From Cryobacterium tepidiphilum (GTDB lineage Bacteria; Actinomycetota; Actinomycetes; Actinomycetales; Microbacteriaceae): 64,000 nucleotides of DNA. The number at the start of each line of letters is the position of its first letter. The stretch's first letter is position 1. The notes under the pieces were generated by a model that did not search any database, was not told the origin of the DNA, and was given only the letters and a program-made list of their open reading frames with translations. The stretch spans positions 1 to 64,000 of the forward strand of contig NZ_RDSR01000014.1 in assembly GCF_003716325.1 (NCBI RefSeq). Reading direction: 5' to 3'. The translations under genes and the position numbers were made by a program. Positions 24,180-33,311 of the stretch are shown one piece after another.

Positions 24180-24499
24180 CAGAGCTCCGTCGTGTTGCCG
24201 TTGGGCTTGGGCTCGGGCACGAGCTGCAGGCCGCCGGCGGAGTTGGCACTCACCATGAGGGATTCGATCCAGTCCCGGTTGAGCTTCGGTGCGCGGCCGC
24301 CGAAGTACTTGAAGGCGAGCGGGATTCCCGGGTTCAACCAGATGGTGCTGCGGCCGTCGCCGACCGCCGGGTCGTCCTGCCAGCTGAAGTAGAACGACTC
24401 GCCCCGGCGCAGCTTCGCGCCGATGACCATCTGGATGTGCGCGAGTACGCGATCGTCGAAATCCGCGGTCATCGTGGAGTCGTAGGTGAGCTTTCCCAT
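24179..24499 (-). CDS. Small conserved protein (DUF7882-like), 106 aa
   Basis: Begins MGKLTYDSTMTADFDDRVLA and contains LRRGESFYFSWQDD, STIWLNPGIPL and NRDWIESLMVSANS. From memory this family is widespread in Microbacteriaceae and is often mislabelled as ATP-dependent DNA ligase; it has no ligase motif. Function unknown. A strong GAGGAGGG ribosome site precedes the ATG. It is the first gene of a run that continues with the 92-residue protein and menC. The sigma factor gene lies just upstream and ends at 24544. Confidence 0.78.
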   Translation of the reverse strand: MGKLTYDSTMTADFDDRVLAHIQMVIGAKLRRGESFYFSWQDDPAVGDGRSTIWLNPGIPLAFKYFGGRAPKLNRDWIESLMVSANSAGGLQLVPEPKPNGNTTEL

Positions 24500-24543
24500 G
24501 GACCCTCCTCGTCGTTACGGTTCCGAGACTACCGTGATGAGGC

Positions 24544-25473
24544 TCAGTCCCTCAGGTAATTCTGCAGGCAGGGAACGTTGAGCAGTCCGAGGGCCCGTTT
24601 CTCGAGCTGCCGTACGCGCTCCCGAGTGACGCCCTCGACGAGGGCGATCTGGTCGAGGGTCTGCGGTTCCGCGCCGTCGAGGCCGAACCGCGCCTGGAGG
24701 ATCGAGCGCTCCCGGGGCGGCAGGGCCTCGAGGTAGAACGTGATGTCGGCGCTCCGCATGGTGATGGTGGCGTACTCGTCGGGTTGCGGCATGTCGTCGT
24801 CCACGATCAGCTCGCTGATGTCGCCCAGCCCGTCGCCCACGGGCGTGTGCAGCGACACCGGCTCGTTGTCGTAGCGCAGCAGCTTGTTCACGTCCTTCAA
24901 CGGCACCTGCGACGCATCTGCGATCTCCTGCGCCGTGGGCTCCCGGTCGAGCACCCCGGTCAGGTCGCGCCGGATGCGCTTGATCTTGTTGAGCTTCTCG
25001 ACGGTGTGCACCGGAATGCGGATCATCCGCGACTTGTCCGCCATGCCACGGTGGATGGCCTGCCGGATCCACCAGGTGGCGTAGGTGGAGAACTTGTAGC
25101 CGGTCGTGAAGTCGTATTTCTCGACGGCACGCAGGAGGCCGATATTGCCGTCCTGCACGAGGTCCATGATCGGCACCCCGCGACCGGAGTAGTGCTTGGC
25201 GATGCTCACGACGAGACGGAGGTTGGCCTCCACGAACCGGTTCTTGGCCCGCTCTCCCTCGTGGGCGAGCGTCGAGAGCTCCCGGCGGAGTTCGGGGTCG
25301 TCGACCCCCTGCAGCAGCTTCGCACCGGCGAACAAGCCCACCTCGATGCGTTTGGCCAGGTCCACTTCGCCTTCCGCGCTGAGGAGCGGCCCCTTCCCGA
25401 TCTGCCGAAGGTAATCCCCGAAGGTGTCGGTCGCCCGGCTGTAGGTCGCCCGCTCCTGAACCACTGCGCTCAT
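24544..25473 (-). CDS. RNA polymerase sigma factor, sigma-70 family group 2
   Basis: A 309-residue sigma factor. Region 1.2 (DTFGDYLRQIGKGPLL), region 2 (NLRLVVSIAKHYSGRG, then FTTGYKFSTYATWWIRQAI), region 3 (HTVEKLNKIKRIRRDL) and region 4 with the -35-binding helix (TLDQIALVEGVTRERVRQLE) are complete. There is no long N-terminal region 1.1 or acidic extension, so it is a SigB/SigA-like group 2 factor, usually for stationary or stress genes. Start at ATG 25473 with GGGAGG six bases upstream. A TTGAAC-18-TGTACT promoter lies upstream. Confidence 0.93.
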   Translation of the reverse strand: MSAVVQERATYSRATDTFGDYLRQIGKGPLLSAEGEVDLAKRIEVGLFAGAKLLQGVDDPELRRELSTLAHEGERAKNRFVEANLRLVVSIAKHYSGRGVPIMDLVQDGNIGLLRAVEKYDFTTGYKFSTYATWWIRQAIHRGMADKSRMIRIPVHTVEKLNKIKRIRRDLTGVLDREPTAQEIADASQVPLKDVNKLLRYDNEPVSLHTPVGDGLGDISELIVDDDMPQPDEYATITMRSADITFYLEALPPRERSILQARFGLDGAEPQTLDQIALVEGVTRERVRQLEKRALGLLNVPCLQNYLRD

Positions 25474-25503
25474 CTCGAACCTCCCCGATGTGGTTGAGGT
25501 TCC

Positions 25504-25533
25504 AGTACACGCCACCGCACACCCCCCGTTCAA
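25504..25533 (-). promoter_or_regulatory. Promoter of the sigma factor gene
   Basis: Minus-strand -35 TTGAAC (25533-25528), 18-base spacer, -10 TGTACT (25509-25504), giving a leader of about 25 bases that includes the GGGAGG ribosome site. A CCCC/GGGG arm pair surrounds the -35 box. Confidence 0.5.
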
Positions 25534-25590
25534 GGGGTTGACTTATCCTCATCACGCCGATACCGCTGACGAGCGGTTGCGGCCGGGAGG

Positions 25591-26733
25591 TCAGGGGCGG
25601 GAGCGGCCCCGGGACAGGCGCAGGATGCGCCCATCGCGCACGTCGCCCGCCTCGGCGAGATCGGCCTTGACGATCTGCTGCCGATCCCGCGTCTCGAGCC
25701 GCAGGTTCTCCTCCGCACGGATGCCGCCCTGGAGCTCGCGGCCCCGTTCCAGCTCGGAGTCGAACTCGGCGCCGAACAGCAGGGCGAGGTTGGCGATCCA
25801 CAACCAGAGCAGGAAGACGATGACGCCGCCCAGGGAGCCATAGGTGCGGTCGTAGTTGGCGAAATTGCTGACATAGAAGCCGAAACCGAGGGTGGCCACC
25901 CCCAGCACGAGGACGGCGAGGATCGAGCCCAGGCTCACCCAGCGGAAGTGCGGCTGCCTGACGTTCGGAGTGGCGTAGTAGAGCACGGCGACCATGAGGA
26001 TCACCGCGGCGGCCAGCACCGGCCATTTGGCGATGGACCAGATGAGGAGCGAGGTCTCGCCGAGGCCCACGACGTTGCCGATCGCCTGGGCGATGGGGCC
26101 GGAGATGATCAGGATCGTGGCGATGACGATCACGAGCACCATCGCGGTGATGGTGACAAGCAGCTGGACGGGCCGCAGCACCCACACCGGCCGGCCCTCG
26201 CGCGTCTCGTAGATGCGGTTCATGGCCCGTCCGAAGGCGCCCACGTACCCCGACGCCGACCAGAGGGCGCCCAGGATGCCGATGACGAGCGTGAAACCGG
26301 TGGCCGGCGACTCGGTGAACTGCTGCACGGTGTCGCGGAGGATACCCACCGTGTCGCCCGGCGCGAGCTGCTCGACGACGCGGAGCAGGGCATCCGTTGT
26401 CTGCTGCGCCTGCCCCACGATGCCGAGCAGCGACACGAGCGCGAGCAGGCCGGGGAACAGCGACAGCACCATGTAGTAGGTGAGCGTCGCGGCGAGGTCG
26501 GTGCAGGAGTCGCGGCCGAACTCGTGCAGTGTCTGGCGGAGGATGTAGTGCCAGGTGGGGGCGTGCAGCTTGGTCGGGCTGGAGGGCTTGCGCCGCGTCG
26601 GATCGGCCGCGGTGCCGGGCGGTGGCCCGGTCTGCCCGGTGTCTTTGAGCGAGCGGATGCCCGCCGTCACGACAGCGACGACCGGCACTGCGGCGACGAT
26701 GCCCCGCAGAACCGGCCGATGCCTGCGTGCCAT
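25591..26733 (-). CDS. YihY/BrkB family membrane protein
   Basis: A 380-residue membrane protein with six hydrophobic segments. The family features are the DLAATLTYYMVLSLFPGLLAL stretch (about 77-97) and YGSLGGVIVFLLWLWIANLALLFGAEFD near the end. Members were once called ribonuclease BN in error; the true role is unknown (transport or envelope). The first 50 residues are polar and basic. The gene starts 4 bases after the stop of the 102-residue protein, so they form an operon. Confidence 0.88.
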   Translation of the reverse strand: MARRHRPVLRGIVAAVPVVAVVTAGIRSLKDTGQTGPPPGTAADPTRRKPSSPTKLHAPTWHYILRQTLHEFGRDSCTDLAATLTYYMVLSLFPGLLALVSLLGIVGQAQQTTDALLRVVEQLAPGDTVGILRDTVQQFTESPATGFTLVIGILGALWSASGYVGAFGRAMNRIYETREGRPVWVLRPVQLLVTITAMVLVIVIATILIISGPIAQAIGNVVGLGETSLLIWSIAKWPVLAAAVILMVAVLYYATPNVRQPHFRWVSLGSILAVLVLGVATLGFGFYVSNFANYDRTYGSLGGVIVFLLWLWIANLALLFGAEFDSELERGRELQGGIRAEENLRLETRDRQQIVKADLAEAGDVRDGRILRLSRGRSRP

Positions 26734-26736
26734 GGC

Positions 26737-27045
26737 CTAGACGGCGCCTCCGGTCGATGCGGTCGACGTGTCGCCAGAGCCGCTGGTGTCTTCGTGGGCG
26801 GTGTCGTCGCCGGCGCTGGACACGGCCTCGGTCGCGTGGCCGAGCGCGCTGGAAACCTTGCTCTGCGCGGCTCCGGCCGTCTCCTTCGCGAGTGTTCCGG
26901 CCTGCGACACGGTCTTCTGCACGGCGGGGCTCTCCCAGAGGTCGCTCGCCTGCGACTTGATGCGCTCGTAGGCCTGGCGTCCGGCCTTCGACCCGAGCAC
27001 GTAGCCCGTTGCCAAACCGGTGGCAAAGAGAATCTTTCCCTTCAC
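26737..27045 (-). CDS. Small YtxH-like stress-associated protein, 102 aa
   Basis: Starts at GTG 27045 with AGGAGG seven bases upstream. The N-terminus (KILFATGLATGYVLGSKAGRQAYERIK) is a short membrane segment with a Gly-x3-Gly pattern followed by a basic stretch, as in YtxH-type proteins. The rest is an Ala/Ser/Thr-rich, probably disordered tail. Function unknown. It lies upstream of the YihY/BrkB gene and diverges from the CsbD gene. Confidence 0.75.
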   Translation of the reverse strand: MKGKILFATGLATGYVLGSKAGRQAYERIKSQASDLWESPAVQKTVSQAGTLAKETAGAAQSKVSSALGHATEAVSSAGDDTAHEDTSGSGDTSTASTGGAV

Positions 27046-27165
27046 GGGATACCTCCTGTGTGTTGTGGGTGAGCTCGTTGTACCCGACCATATGCCCCTC
27101 CCGAGGCGCGCAAAAGGGGTCTAGCGTGGGGCCAAAGGCAGCCATCGAGAAGGAAGGACTCCAAT

Positions 27166-27336
27166 ATGAGTGGAACCGACAAGATGAAGCACGAAGCTGA
27201 AGAAGCAATCGGCAAGGGAAAGGAAGCCATGGGCGACGCCACGGACGACCGGGACCTGAAGGCGGAGGGCAAGGGCGACCAGGCCAAGGCCAACCTCAAG
27301 CAGGCCGGTGACGACGTGAAAGACGCCTTCAGCTGA
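27166..27336 (+). CDS. CsbD family stress-response protein
   Basis: A 56-residue highly charged protein, MSGTDKMKHEAEEAIGKGKE at the start and two KAEGKGDQAKANLKQ-like repeats after it, the CsbD pattern. CsbD-family proteins are induced by general stress and are largely helical; their action is unknown. An AGGAAGG ribosome site lies eight bases upstream. A strong intrinsic terminator follows 15 bases after the stop, making it a single-gene unit. It diverges from the YtxH-like gene. Confidence 0.9.
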   Translation: MSGTDKMKHEAEEAIGKGKEAMGDATDDRDLKAEGKGDQAKANLKQAGDDVKDAFS

Positions 27337-27351
27337 TCCAACCCCGAGAAA

Positions 27352-27384
27352 GGAAGCCCCGTCGGCATTGCCGGCGGGGCTTCC
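27352..27384 (+). terminator. Intrinsic terminator after the CsbD gene
   Basis: GGAAGCCCCG (27352-27361) pairs with CGGGGCTTCC (27375-27384); the inner CGGC/GCCG arms extend it to 15 bp with an ATT loop. GTTTTCC follows a few bases later. Confidence 0.85.
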
Positions 27385-27413
27385 CGCGTTTTCCCCGCAC
27401 GTAGGCTGGAGTC

Positions 27414-28325
27414 ATGACTCAGAAGGTTTCCGACCTCTTCGATCCGGCCAGCTGGCGTGACGTCGACGGTTTCGAGGGCCTCTCCGACATCACGTACCAC
27501 CACGACGTCGAGGGCCGGGTCGCCCGCATCGCCTTCAACCGCCCCGAGGTGAGGAATGCCTTCCGTCCGCACACCGTCGACGAGCTGTACGCGGCGCTGG
27601 AGAACGCCCGGGTGAATCCGCGCATCGGTGTCGTGCTCCTCACCGGGAACGGCCCGAGCCCGAAGGACGGCGGCTGGGCGTTCTGCTCGGGAGGCGACCA
27701 GCGCATCCGTGGCCGAGACGGCTACAAGTACGCCGAGGGCGAGAGCGCCACGGGCATCGACGCGGCGCGGAACGGCCGCCTGCACATCCTCGAGGTGCAG
27801 CGTCTCATCCGCTTCATGCCCAAGGTCGTCATCGCGGTCGTGCCCGGGTGGGCGGCCGGCGGCGGCCACTCGCTGCACGTGGTGTGCGATCTCAGCATCG
27901 CCAGCCGCGAGCACGGCAGGTTCAAGCAGACGGATGCCGATGTCGGCTCGTTCGACGCCGGCTACGGCAGCGCCTACTTCGCCCGGCAGGTCGGCCAGAA
28001 GGCCGCCCGGGAGGTGTTCTTCCTCGCCCGGGAGTACTCGGCGGACCGCGCCTACGCGATGGGCGCCGTGAATGCCGTCGTGCCGCACGCCGAGCTGGAG
28101 GCCACGGCGCTGGACTGGGCGCGGGAGATCCTGACCAAGTCGCCCACCGCCATCCGCATGCTGAAGTTCGCATTCAACGCCGTCGATGACGGCCTCGTGG
28201 GCCAGCAGGTCTTCGCCGGGGAGGCCACGCGACTCGCCTACGGCACCGACGAGGCGGTCGAGGGCCGCGACGCGTTCCTTGAGAAGCGCGAGCCCGACTG
28301 GGCCCCCTACCCCTGGCAGTTCTGA
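27414..28325 (+). CDS. menB: 1,4-Dihydroxy-2-naphthoyl-CoA synthase
   Basis: A 303-residue crotonase-fold enzyme that cyclises o-succinylbenzoyl-CoA in menaquinone synthesis. Oxyanion-hole segments are FNRPEVRNAF (near 42) and FCSGGDQRIRGRDGY (near 87-101), the latter being MenB-specific. Further markers are VPGWAAGGGHSLHVVCDLSIA and the C-terminal EAVEGRDAFLEKREPDW. TAGGCT (27402-27407) ends 6 bases before the ATG, so it looks leaderless. menE, menA and menD follow on the same strand. Confidence 0.95.
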   Translation: MTQKVSDLFDPASWRDVDGFEGLSDITYHHDVEGRVARIAFNRPEVRNAFRPHTVDELYAALENARVNPRIGVVLLTGNGPSPKDGGWAFCSGGDQRIRGRDGYKYAEGESATGIDAARNGRLHILEVQRLIRFMPKVVIAVVPGWAAGGGHSLHVVCDLSIASREHGRFKQTDADVGSFDAGYGSAYFARQVGQKAAREVFFLAREYSADRAYAMGAVNAVVPHAELEATALDWAREILTKSPTAIRMLKFAFNAVDDGLVGQQVFAGEATRLAYGTDEAVEGRDAFLEKREPDWAPYPWQF

Positions 28326-28431
28326 TGCCTCCCCACACCGCGAGTCGTGGCTTGTGGTCGTTCTGCACGCGTTGTAGCGAGCACACCTACGGTTTCGCGG
28401 GGGGAGTGCGGGGGATGCCGGAGGTGGCGCG

Positions 28432-29586
28432 GTGACGCGGGCGCTGCGGGTGGTGCCCGCGGAGGACGCGGGCGCGCTGGCGGCGGCGCTGCGGGATGCG
28501 CTGGCCGGTGACGGGCCGGCGATCCTTCCGGTGCCGGGGCGGGAGGCCTCGCGCCCGGTGCCGGCGGAGGTGCCCCGTGCCGTCGCGGTCGTCATCGAGA
28601 CGTCGGGGTCGACGGATGCGCCGAAGCGCGTCATGCTGTCGACCGACGCGCTCCTGGCCAGCGCCGCCGGAAGCAACGCTGCCCTCGGCGGCCCGGGGCA
28701 GTGGCTGCTCGCCCTCCCCGGCCACTACATCGCCGGCGTGCAGGTGCTCGTGCGCTCCATCGCGGCCGGAACGACGCCGGTGATCATGCCGCCCGGGCAC
28801 TTCGACCCCGCGGCCTTCGCGCCCGCCGCCGAGAAGCTCGCCGAGCCGGTGCGCTACACGTCGCTTGTTCCCGTGCAGCTCGCCCGGCTCGTCGATGCGG
28901 CCGCCGATGACGCCCGCCTCCGTCGGGCGCTGCGCCGCTTCGACGCCATCCTCGTCGGCGGCCAGGCGCTCGAGCCCGAGCTCCTCGCGCAGGCCGAGCG
29001 GCTCGACCTGCGCGTGGTGCGCACCTACGGCTCCTCAGAGACGGCCGGCGGCTGCGTCTACGACGGTGTGCCCATCGGCAACGCCGCCGTGCGCGCGCGG
29101 CCGGTGGATGGCGTCGACCAGCTCGAGATCTCCGGCAGCATGCTGGCACTCGGCTACCTCGGCGACGACGACCGCACCGACTCGCGCTTCATCGACGAGC
29201 ACGGTGAGCGCTGGTACCGCACGGGCGACCTGGGCGAGGTCGACGGCAGCGGCCACGTGCGCGTGCTCGGCCGCGCCGACAACGTCATCATCTCCGGGGG
29301 CGAGAAGGTCTCGCTCGACGCGGTTGAGCGCGTGGTGCGCTCGCTGCCGGGACTCGCCGCAGCCGTGGTGGTCCCCGCGGACGACCCGGTCTGGGGGCAG
29401 GTGCCCGTCGTCGTGGTCGACGAAGGGGAGGGGCGGCCGGCGCTCGCCGCGGTGCGCGCGGCCGTCGCATCCGTTCTCGGGGCCCCGGCCCGACCCGCCC
29501 GCATCGTCAGCGTGCAGCGGATGCCGATGCTCGCGTCGGGCAAGCCCGACCGGCGGGCGCTGCGCCGGCTGGGCGCCGGCTCCTGA
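28432..29586 (+). CDS. menE: o-Succinylbenzoate-CoA ligase
   Basis: A 384-residue adenylating enzyme that activates o-succinylbenzoate with ATP and CoA. It has the phosphate loop IETSGSTDAPKRVMLS (about 53-68), the TYGSSETAGGCVYDG motif near 195, YRTGDLGEVD near 263 and the C-terminal catalytic Lys in ASGKPDRRAL. It is shorter than the 450-500-residue MenE of firmicutes, as usual in actinobacteria. GTG 28432 has a GGAGG ribosome site six bases upstream. Its position between menB and menA supports the assignment over a generic acyl-CoA ligase. Confidence 0.9.
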   Translation: MTRALRVVPAEDAGALAAALRDALAGDGPAILPVPGREASRPVPAEVPRAVAVVIETSGSTDAPKRVMLSTDALLASAAGSNAALGGPGQWLLALPGHYIAGVQVLVRSIAAGTTPVIMPPGHFDPAAFAPAAEKLAEPVRYTSLVPVQLARLVDAAADDARLRRALRRFDAILVGGQALEPELLAQAERLDLRVVRTYGSSETAGGCVYDGVPIGNAAVRARPVDGVDQLEISGSMLALGYLGDDDRTDSRFIDEHGERWYRTGDLGEVDGSGHVRVLGRADNVIISGGEKVSLDAVERVVRSLPGLAAAVVVPADDPVWGQVPVVVVDEGEGRPALAAVRAAVASVLGAPARPARIVSVQRMPMLASGKPDRRALRRLGAGS

Positions 29587-29609
29587 CGACCGGCCGCTAA
29601 CATGTCCCT

Positions 29610-30605
29610 GTGGCACAGGGAGCACGGCCGGCACGGCCGAAACAGCAGCGGCAGACCTCCTCCGGCAGCAGCGCGCGGTCGGGCAATCCGGCGAAGCGTT
29701 ACGGCGGCGTCGCGGGCCCGGTGCGTCCCGCGACCGTGGCGGACTGGATCGGCGGAGCGCGGCTCCGCACCCTTCCCCTCGCCGTCGCCCCGGTCCTCCT
29801 CGGCACCGGCGCGGCGGTCGTCGCGAGCAGCAACGGCGCCTTCCACTGGGTGCGGGCACTGCTGGCGCTCGCCGTGGCCGTGTGCCTGCAGGTCGGCGTG
29901 AACTACGCCAACGACTACTCCGACGGCATCCGCGGCACCGACGCCCACCGCGTGGGCCCCAGCCGCCTGACCGGCTCTGGTCGGGCCAAGCCGCGGCACG
30001 TGCTCGTCGTAGCACTCGCCTTCTTCGCCCTCGCGGCCGTGGCCGGACTGGTGCTCGTGGTGGTGACGCAGCTCTGGTGGCTGCTCCTGGTAGGCGCCGC
30101 GGCGATCGTGGCCGCCTGGTTCTACACCGGCGGCAAGCGACCCTACGGATACCTGGGCCTCGGCGAGGTGTTCGTGTTCGTGTTCTTCGGGCTCGTGGCC
30201 ACGGCGGGAACCACGCTGGTGCAGGTCGGCTGGGTCAACACCGAGAGCTGGCTGTCGGGTGTCGCCATCGGCCTCATGGCGTGCGCCGTGCTGATGGTGA
30301 ACAACCTGCGTGACCTCGCACCCGACAAGGCGGCCGGCAAGCGCACTCTCGCGGTGCGCATCGGCGACCGGGCCTCCCGCGCGGTGTTCTGCGTGTTCCT
30401 TCTGCTGCCGTTCGTGATCGCCGGTTTCTTCGCCGTGCTCTACCCGGCGGCGCTGCTGACGCTCTTCGTGCTGCTGCTGGCGCTCCCCGCCTGCCTGATC
30501 ACGGTCACGGCGGGCTCGTCACGGGAGCTCGTGCTTGCGCTGAAACTCACCAGCTTCGCGGCGCTCGCTTTCGGTCTGCTGCTCGGCGCCGCCTTCGCCC
30601 TCTGA
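29610..30605 (+). CDS. menA: 1,4-Dihydroxy-2-naphthoate polyprenyltransferase
   Basis: A 331-residue UbiA-family membrane enzyme that attaches the polyprenyl chain to DHNA. The first Asp-rich motif is NYANDYSDGIRGTD (about 98-111) and the second is NNLRDLAPDKAAGKRT (about 230-245). Around nine hydrophobic segments follow a polar 45-residue N-terminal tail. TAACAT (29598-29603) ends 6 bases before GTG 29610, fitting a leaderless start. The 3' end overlaps the convergent DUF4229 gene by 87 bases. Confidence 0.93.
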   Translation: MAQGARPARPKQQRQTSSGSSARSGNPAKRYGGVAGPVRPATVADWIGGARLRTLPLAVAPVLLGTGAAVVASSNGAFHWVRALLALAVAVCLQVGVNYANDYSDGIRGTDAHRVGPSRLTGSGRAKPRHVLVVALAFFALAAVAGLVLVVVTQLWWLLLVGAAAIVAAWFYTGGKRPYGYLGLGEVFVFVFFGLVATAGTTLVQVGWVNTESWLSGVAIGLMACAVLMVNNLRDLAPDKAAGKRTLAVRIGDRASRAVFCVFLLLPFVIAGFFAVLYPAALLTLFVLLLALPACLITVTAGSSRELVLALKLTSFAALAFGLLLGAAFAL

Positions 30606-30884
30606 CAGCGGGGTCGCGGGAGTCGTTTCGTCGATCGCGGCGTCTTCGACGTCGGCGTCCGACGGCGCGGGCGTCGACGGCTCGTGGCGTGCCCGGTACA
30701 CGGTGTCGGCCATCCGTGCCCGCGGGGTGCGCAGGAAGATGTACGACAGGCACAGCCCGATGATCGCCGCGATGATCGTCGCCACGATGGGGCCGACGCC
30801 GGTGACCAGGAGAATCACCAGCGGCACCGCGAACAGCAGCAAGCGGATGACCGAGTACGACAGCCACGCCGGAACAGACTTCAT
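30519..30884 (-). CDS. DUF4229-type small membrane protein
   Basis: A 121-residue protein with two membrane segments at the start (YSVIRLLLFAVPLVILLV and GPIVATIIAAIIGLCLSYIFL), then a basic stretch and an acidic, Ala/Pro/Thr-rich tail, the layout of DUF4229 proteins. Function unknown. Its last 87 bases are antisense to the end of menA. That is a large overlap, but both frames are well supported. Confidence 0.75.
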   Translation of the reverse strand: MKSVPAWLSYSVIRLLLFAVPLVILLVTGVGPIVATIIAAIIGLCLSYIFLRTPRARMADTVYRARHEPSTPAPSDADVEDAAIDETTPATPLSEGEGGAEQQTESERREAGEFQRKHELP

Positions 30885-30977
30885 GCGTCAAGTCTAGGTC
30901 GCCGCCCCGCCCGCAGACGCCGGTCCGGTCCCGTCCGCACACGCCACGTTCACAGGCGGCGCGCGTAGAATCAGGTC

Positions 30978-31400
30978 ATGGCCCGGGTCTGGTTCCTCCT
31001 CGCATTGGTGGTCATCGTCCTGACCGTCTACACACTGGTCGAGTGCGCGCTCATCGACCGGAACCGCATCCGTGCGCTGCCCCGCTGGGCCTGGCTCATC
31101 GTGATCATCGTGGTGCCCGTCATCGGCCCGGCCATGTGGGTGCTGCTCGGCCGCGGCGGCCGCCGTGATTCCGGTGCGCGGCCCGCGCGATCGTCCGCTC
31201 CCGACGACGACCCGGAGTTCCTGCGCCGGCTCGAACGCGAGAAGACCCAGCAGGAGCGCATCCGCAAACTCGAGCGTGAGCTGGCCGACCTCGACGAACC
31301 CGGGCCGACCGACGGCACGGGAACGGCGGGCACCACGGGCGCGCCGCCGAAGAAGACCGAACCGGGCGACGGCGACGTACCGGACCGCCGGGATGCCTGA
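30978..31400 (+). CDS. PLDc_N-domain membrane protein
   Basis: A 140-residue protein. Residues 1-60 form the two-segment PLDc_N (cardiolipin synthase N-terminal-like) domain: [24 protein letters not shown], then [26 protein letters not shown]. There is no phospholipase domain. The C-terminal half is a charged coiled-coil-like stretch ([20 protein letters not shown]) and a Gly-rich tail. TAGAAT (30966-30971) ends 6 bases before the ATG. It overlaps the menD start by 8 bases and is commonly found beside men genes in actinobacteria, but its role is unknown. Confidence 0.82.
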   Translation: MARVWFLLALVVIVLTVYTLVECALIDRNRIRALPRWAWLIVIIVVPVIGPAMWVLLGRGGRRDSGARPARSSAPDDDPEFLRRLEREKTQQERIRKLERELADLDEPGPTDGTGTAGTTGAPPKKTEPGDGDVPDRRDA

Positions 31401-33132
31401 GGGACCCACAGGCAGCCCCGCCACTGACTTCAGCGTGGCCCTGCTGCGCGCCTTCGTGAGGCACGGGGTGCGCCACCTCGTGCTCTCGCCCGGCTCCCGG
31501 TCGCAGGCGCTGGCCCTGGTCGCCGCCGAACTCGAACGCCTCGGCGAACTGCAGCTGCACGTGCGCGTCGACGAACGCGGCGCGGGATTCCTCGCGCTCG
31601 GCCTCGCCGTGGAGTCCGGCGCACCGACCCTGGTCGCGACCACCTCCGGCACGGCGGTGGCGAACCTGCATCCGGCCGTGCTCGAGGCCCACCACTCCGG
31701 GGTGCCCCTGGTGCTGCTGACCGCCGACCGGCCGGAGGAGCTCCGCGGCATCCGCTCGAACCAGACCACCGCCCAGCCCGGGATCTTCGGCGCCGCCACG
31801 CGGTTGAGCGTCGACGTGCCGGCGCCGAGCGACGACGATGACGCCGCGTCCGCCGTGTCGCTCGCCGGGCTGGCGATGCAGGCCGCCACCGGCGCGGCCG
31901 ACCGCGACCCGGGCCCCGTGCAGCTGAACCTCGCCTTCCGCGAACCGCTGTCGGCCCACGTGAGGCTGGAGCCTGCGGCGGCGGCGCCGGCCGAGACGCC
32001 GGCGGTGGACCTGCCCGAGGACGGCGTGCTGTCCTCCCTCACCCTCGAGCCCGGCCCGCGCACGGTCGTGGTCGCGGGGGCCGGCGCGGGAGAGGACGCG
32101 GAGGAGCTCGCGCGCGCGGCAGGCTGGCCGCTGCTGGCCGAGGTGACCAGCGGCGCGCGCTTCGGGCCCAACCTTATCGCCGGCTACCGCGAGCTGCTGC
32201 AGGAGCCCGACTGGGGCGGCCGCATCGAGCGCGTCGTCGTGTTCGGGCACCCGACCCTCAGCCGCGAGGTGCCGGCGCTCATCCAGCGAGCGGATGTCGA
32301 GACCATCGTCGTGTCGCCGGCCGGCCTCGAGTGGTACAACCCCGGCCACGCCGCCCAGCAGTTCGCGCGGGCGGTCAGCGCGTCGCCGGCATCCGTTGCC
32401 GAAGCCGGCAGCCGCGAGGCGCGGGAATGGCTCGGGCGCTGGGTGGTCGCCGGGCGGCAGCTGCGCGACGCTCTCGACGCCTCGGAGCAGCCGCCGGATG
32501 TCGAGGCGGCCCGGTCGAAGGACTACCGGGTGCGCGGCGGTTTCGCAAAGGCGGAGCTCGCCGCCCTGCGAACGCCCGTCACGCGGGGGATGCTCGTCGA
32601 CCAGGTGTGGCGCGCCAGCTGGCCCCACGACCGGCTCGTCTTCGGGGCCTCCCGCCTGATCCGCGAGGCGGACCGGCGGGTGCCGGGCAAGAAGATGCGC
32701 GTGCACGCGAACCGCGGCCTTGCCGGCATCGACGGCACCGTGGCCACGGCGCTCGGCATCGCGCTGGCCAGCCAGGGCGGTGACGACCCGGCATCCACGG
32801 GCGTCACCCGCCTGCTGCTGGGGGACCTCGCGCTGCTGCACGACGCCGGGTCGCTGCTGTTGCCCGCCGGCGAGGAACGACCTCGGCTGCAGGTGATCGT
32901 GGGCAACGACGGCGGCGGCACCATCTTCGACTCGCTCGAGGTCGCGGGCACGGCGCCGGCCGCCGCCATGGATCGGGTGCTGTTCACGCCGCAGGCCGTC
33001 GACCTCGCCGCGCTCGCCGCCGCCTACGGCTGGGAGTACACGCGGGCGGCCACCCGCAGCGAGCTCGAACGCGCCCTCACGGCACCGCACCCCGGCCTCT
33101 CCATCGTCGAGGTTCCGCTCGCCCGCGACTGA
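31393..33132 (+). CDS. menD: SEPHCHC synthase (MenD)
   Basis: A 579-residue ThDP-dependent enzyme that joins 2-oxoglutarate and isochorismate, the first committed step of menaquinone synthesis. The N-terminal domain has [17 protein letters not shown] and the ThDP-activating Glu in [17 protein letters not shown]. The C-terminal domain has the ThDP/Mg motif around [16 protein letters not shown] and [14 protein letters not shown]. Start at ATG 31393, overlapping the PLDc_N gene; upstream in-frame codons would not add MenD sequence. Confidence 0.95.
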   Translation: MPEGPTGSPATDFSVALLRAFVRHGVRHLVLSPGSRSQALALVAAELERLGELQLHVRVDERGAGFLALGLAVESGAPTLVATTSGTAVANLHPAVLEAHHSGVPLVLLTADRPEELRGIRSNQTTAQPGIFGAATRLSVDVPAPSDDDDAASAVSLAGLAMQAATGAADRDPGPVQLNLAFREPLSAHVRLEPAAAAPAETPAVDLPEDGVLSSLTLEPGPRTVVVAGAGAGEDAEELARAAGWPLLAEVTSGARFGPNLIAGYRELLQEPDWGGRIERVVVFGHPTLSREVPALIQRADVETIVVSPAGLEWYNPGHAAQQFARAVSASPASVAEAGSREAREWLGRWVVAGRQLRDALDASEQPPDVEAARSKDYRVRGGFAKAELAALRTPVTRGMLVDQVWRASWPHDRLVFGASRLIREADRRVPGKKMRVHANRGLAGIDGTVATALGIALASQGGDDPASTGVTRLLLGDLALLHDAGSLLLPAGEERPRLQVIVGNDGGGTIFDSLEVAGTAPAAAMDRVLFTPQAVDLAALAAAYGWEYTRAATRSELERALTAPHPGLSIVEVPLARD

Positions 33133-33311
33133 GCCGCCCGCCCCACGCGCTCGCCCCTGCCCGAGCCGTGTGCAGGAGCGCGCTCGGTGTGGCGCAGCGC
33201 CGCCGCGTGTTTCCGTGGCGCCGGCTGCCCGCGCCCGGCGCGCCTCCTGAAAACGGACCGGTGCGAACTGCGTGGTCCGGGAGCAGAATGGCCGGGAACG
33301 GAGGGCACAAC

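Noticed and set aside
28432-29586. menE thought truncated because it is shorter than firmicute enzymes
   Set aside because: All adenylation motifs, including the C-terminal Lys, are present. About 380 residues is normal for actinobacterial MenE.
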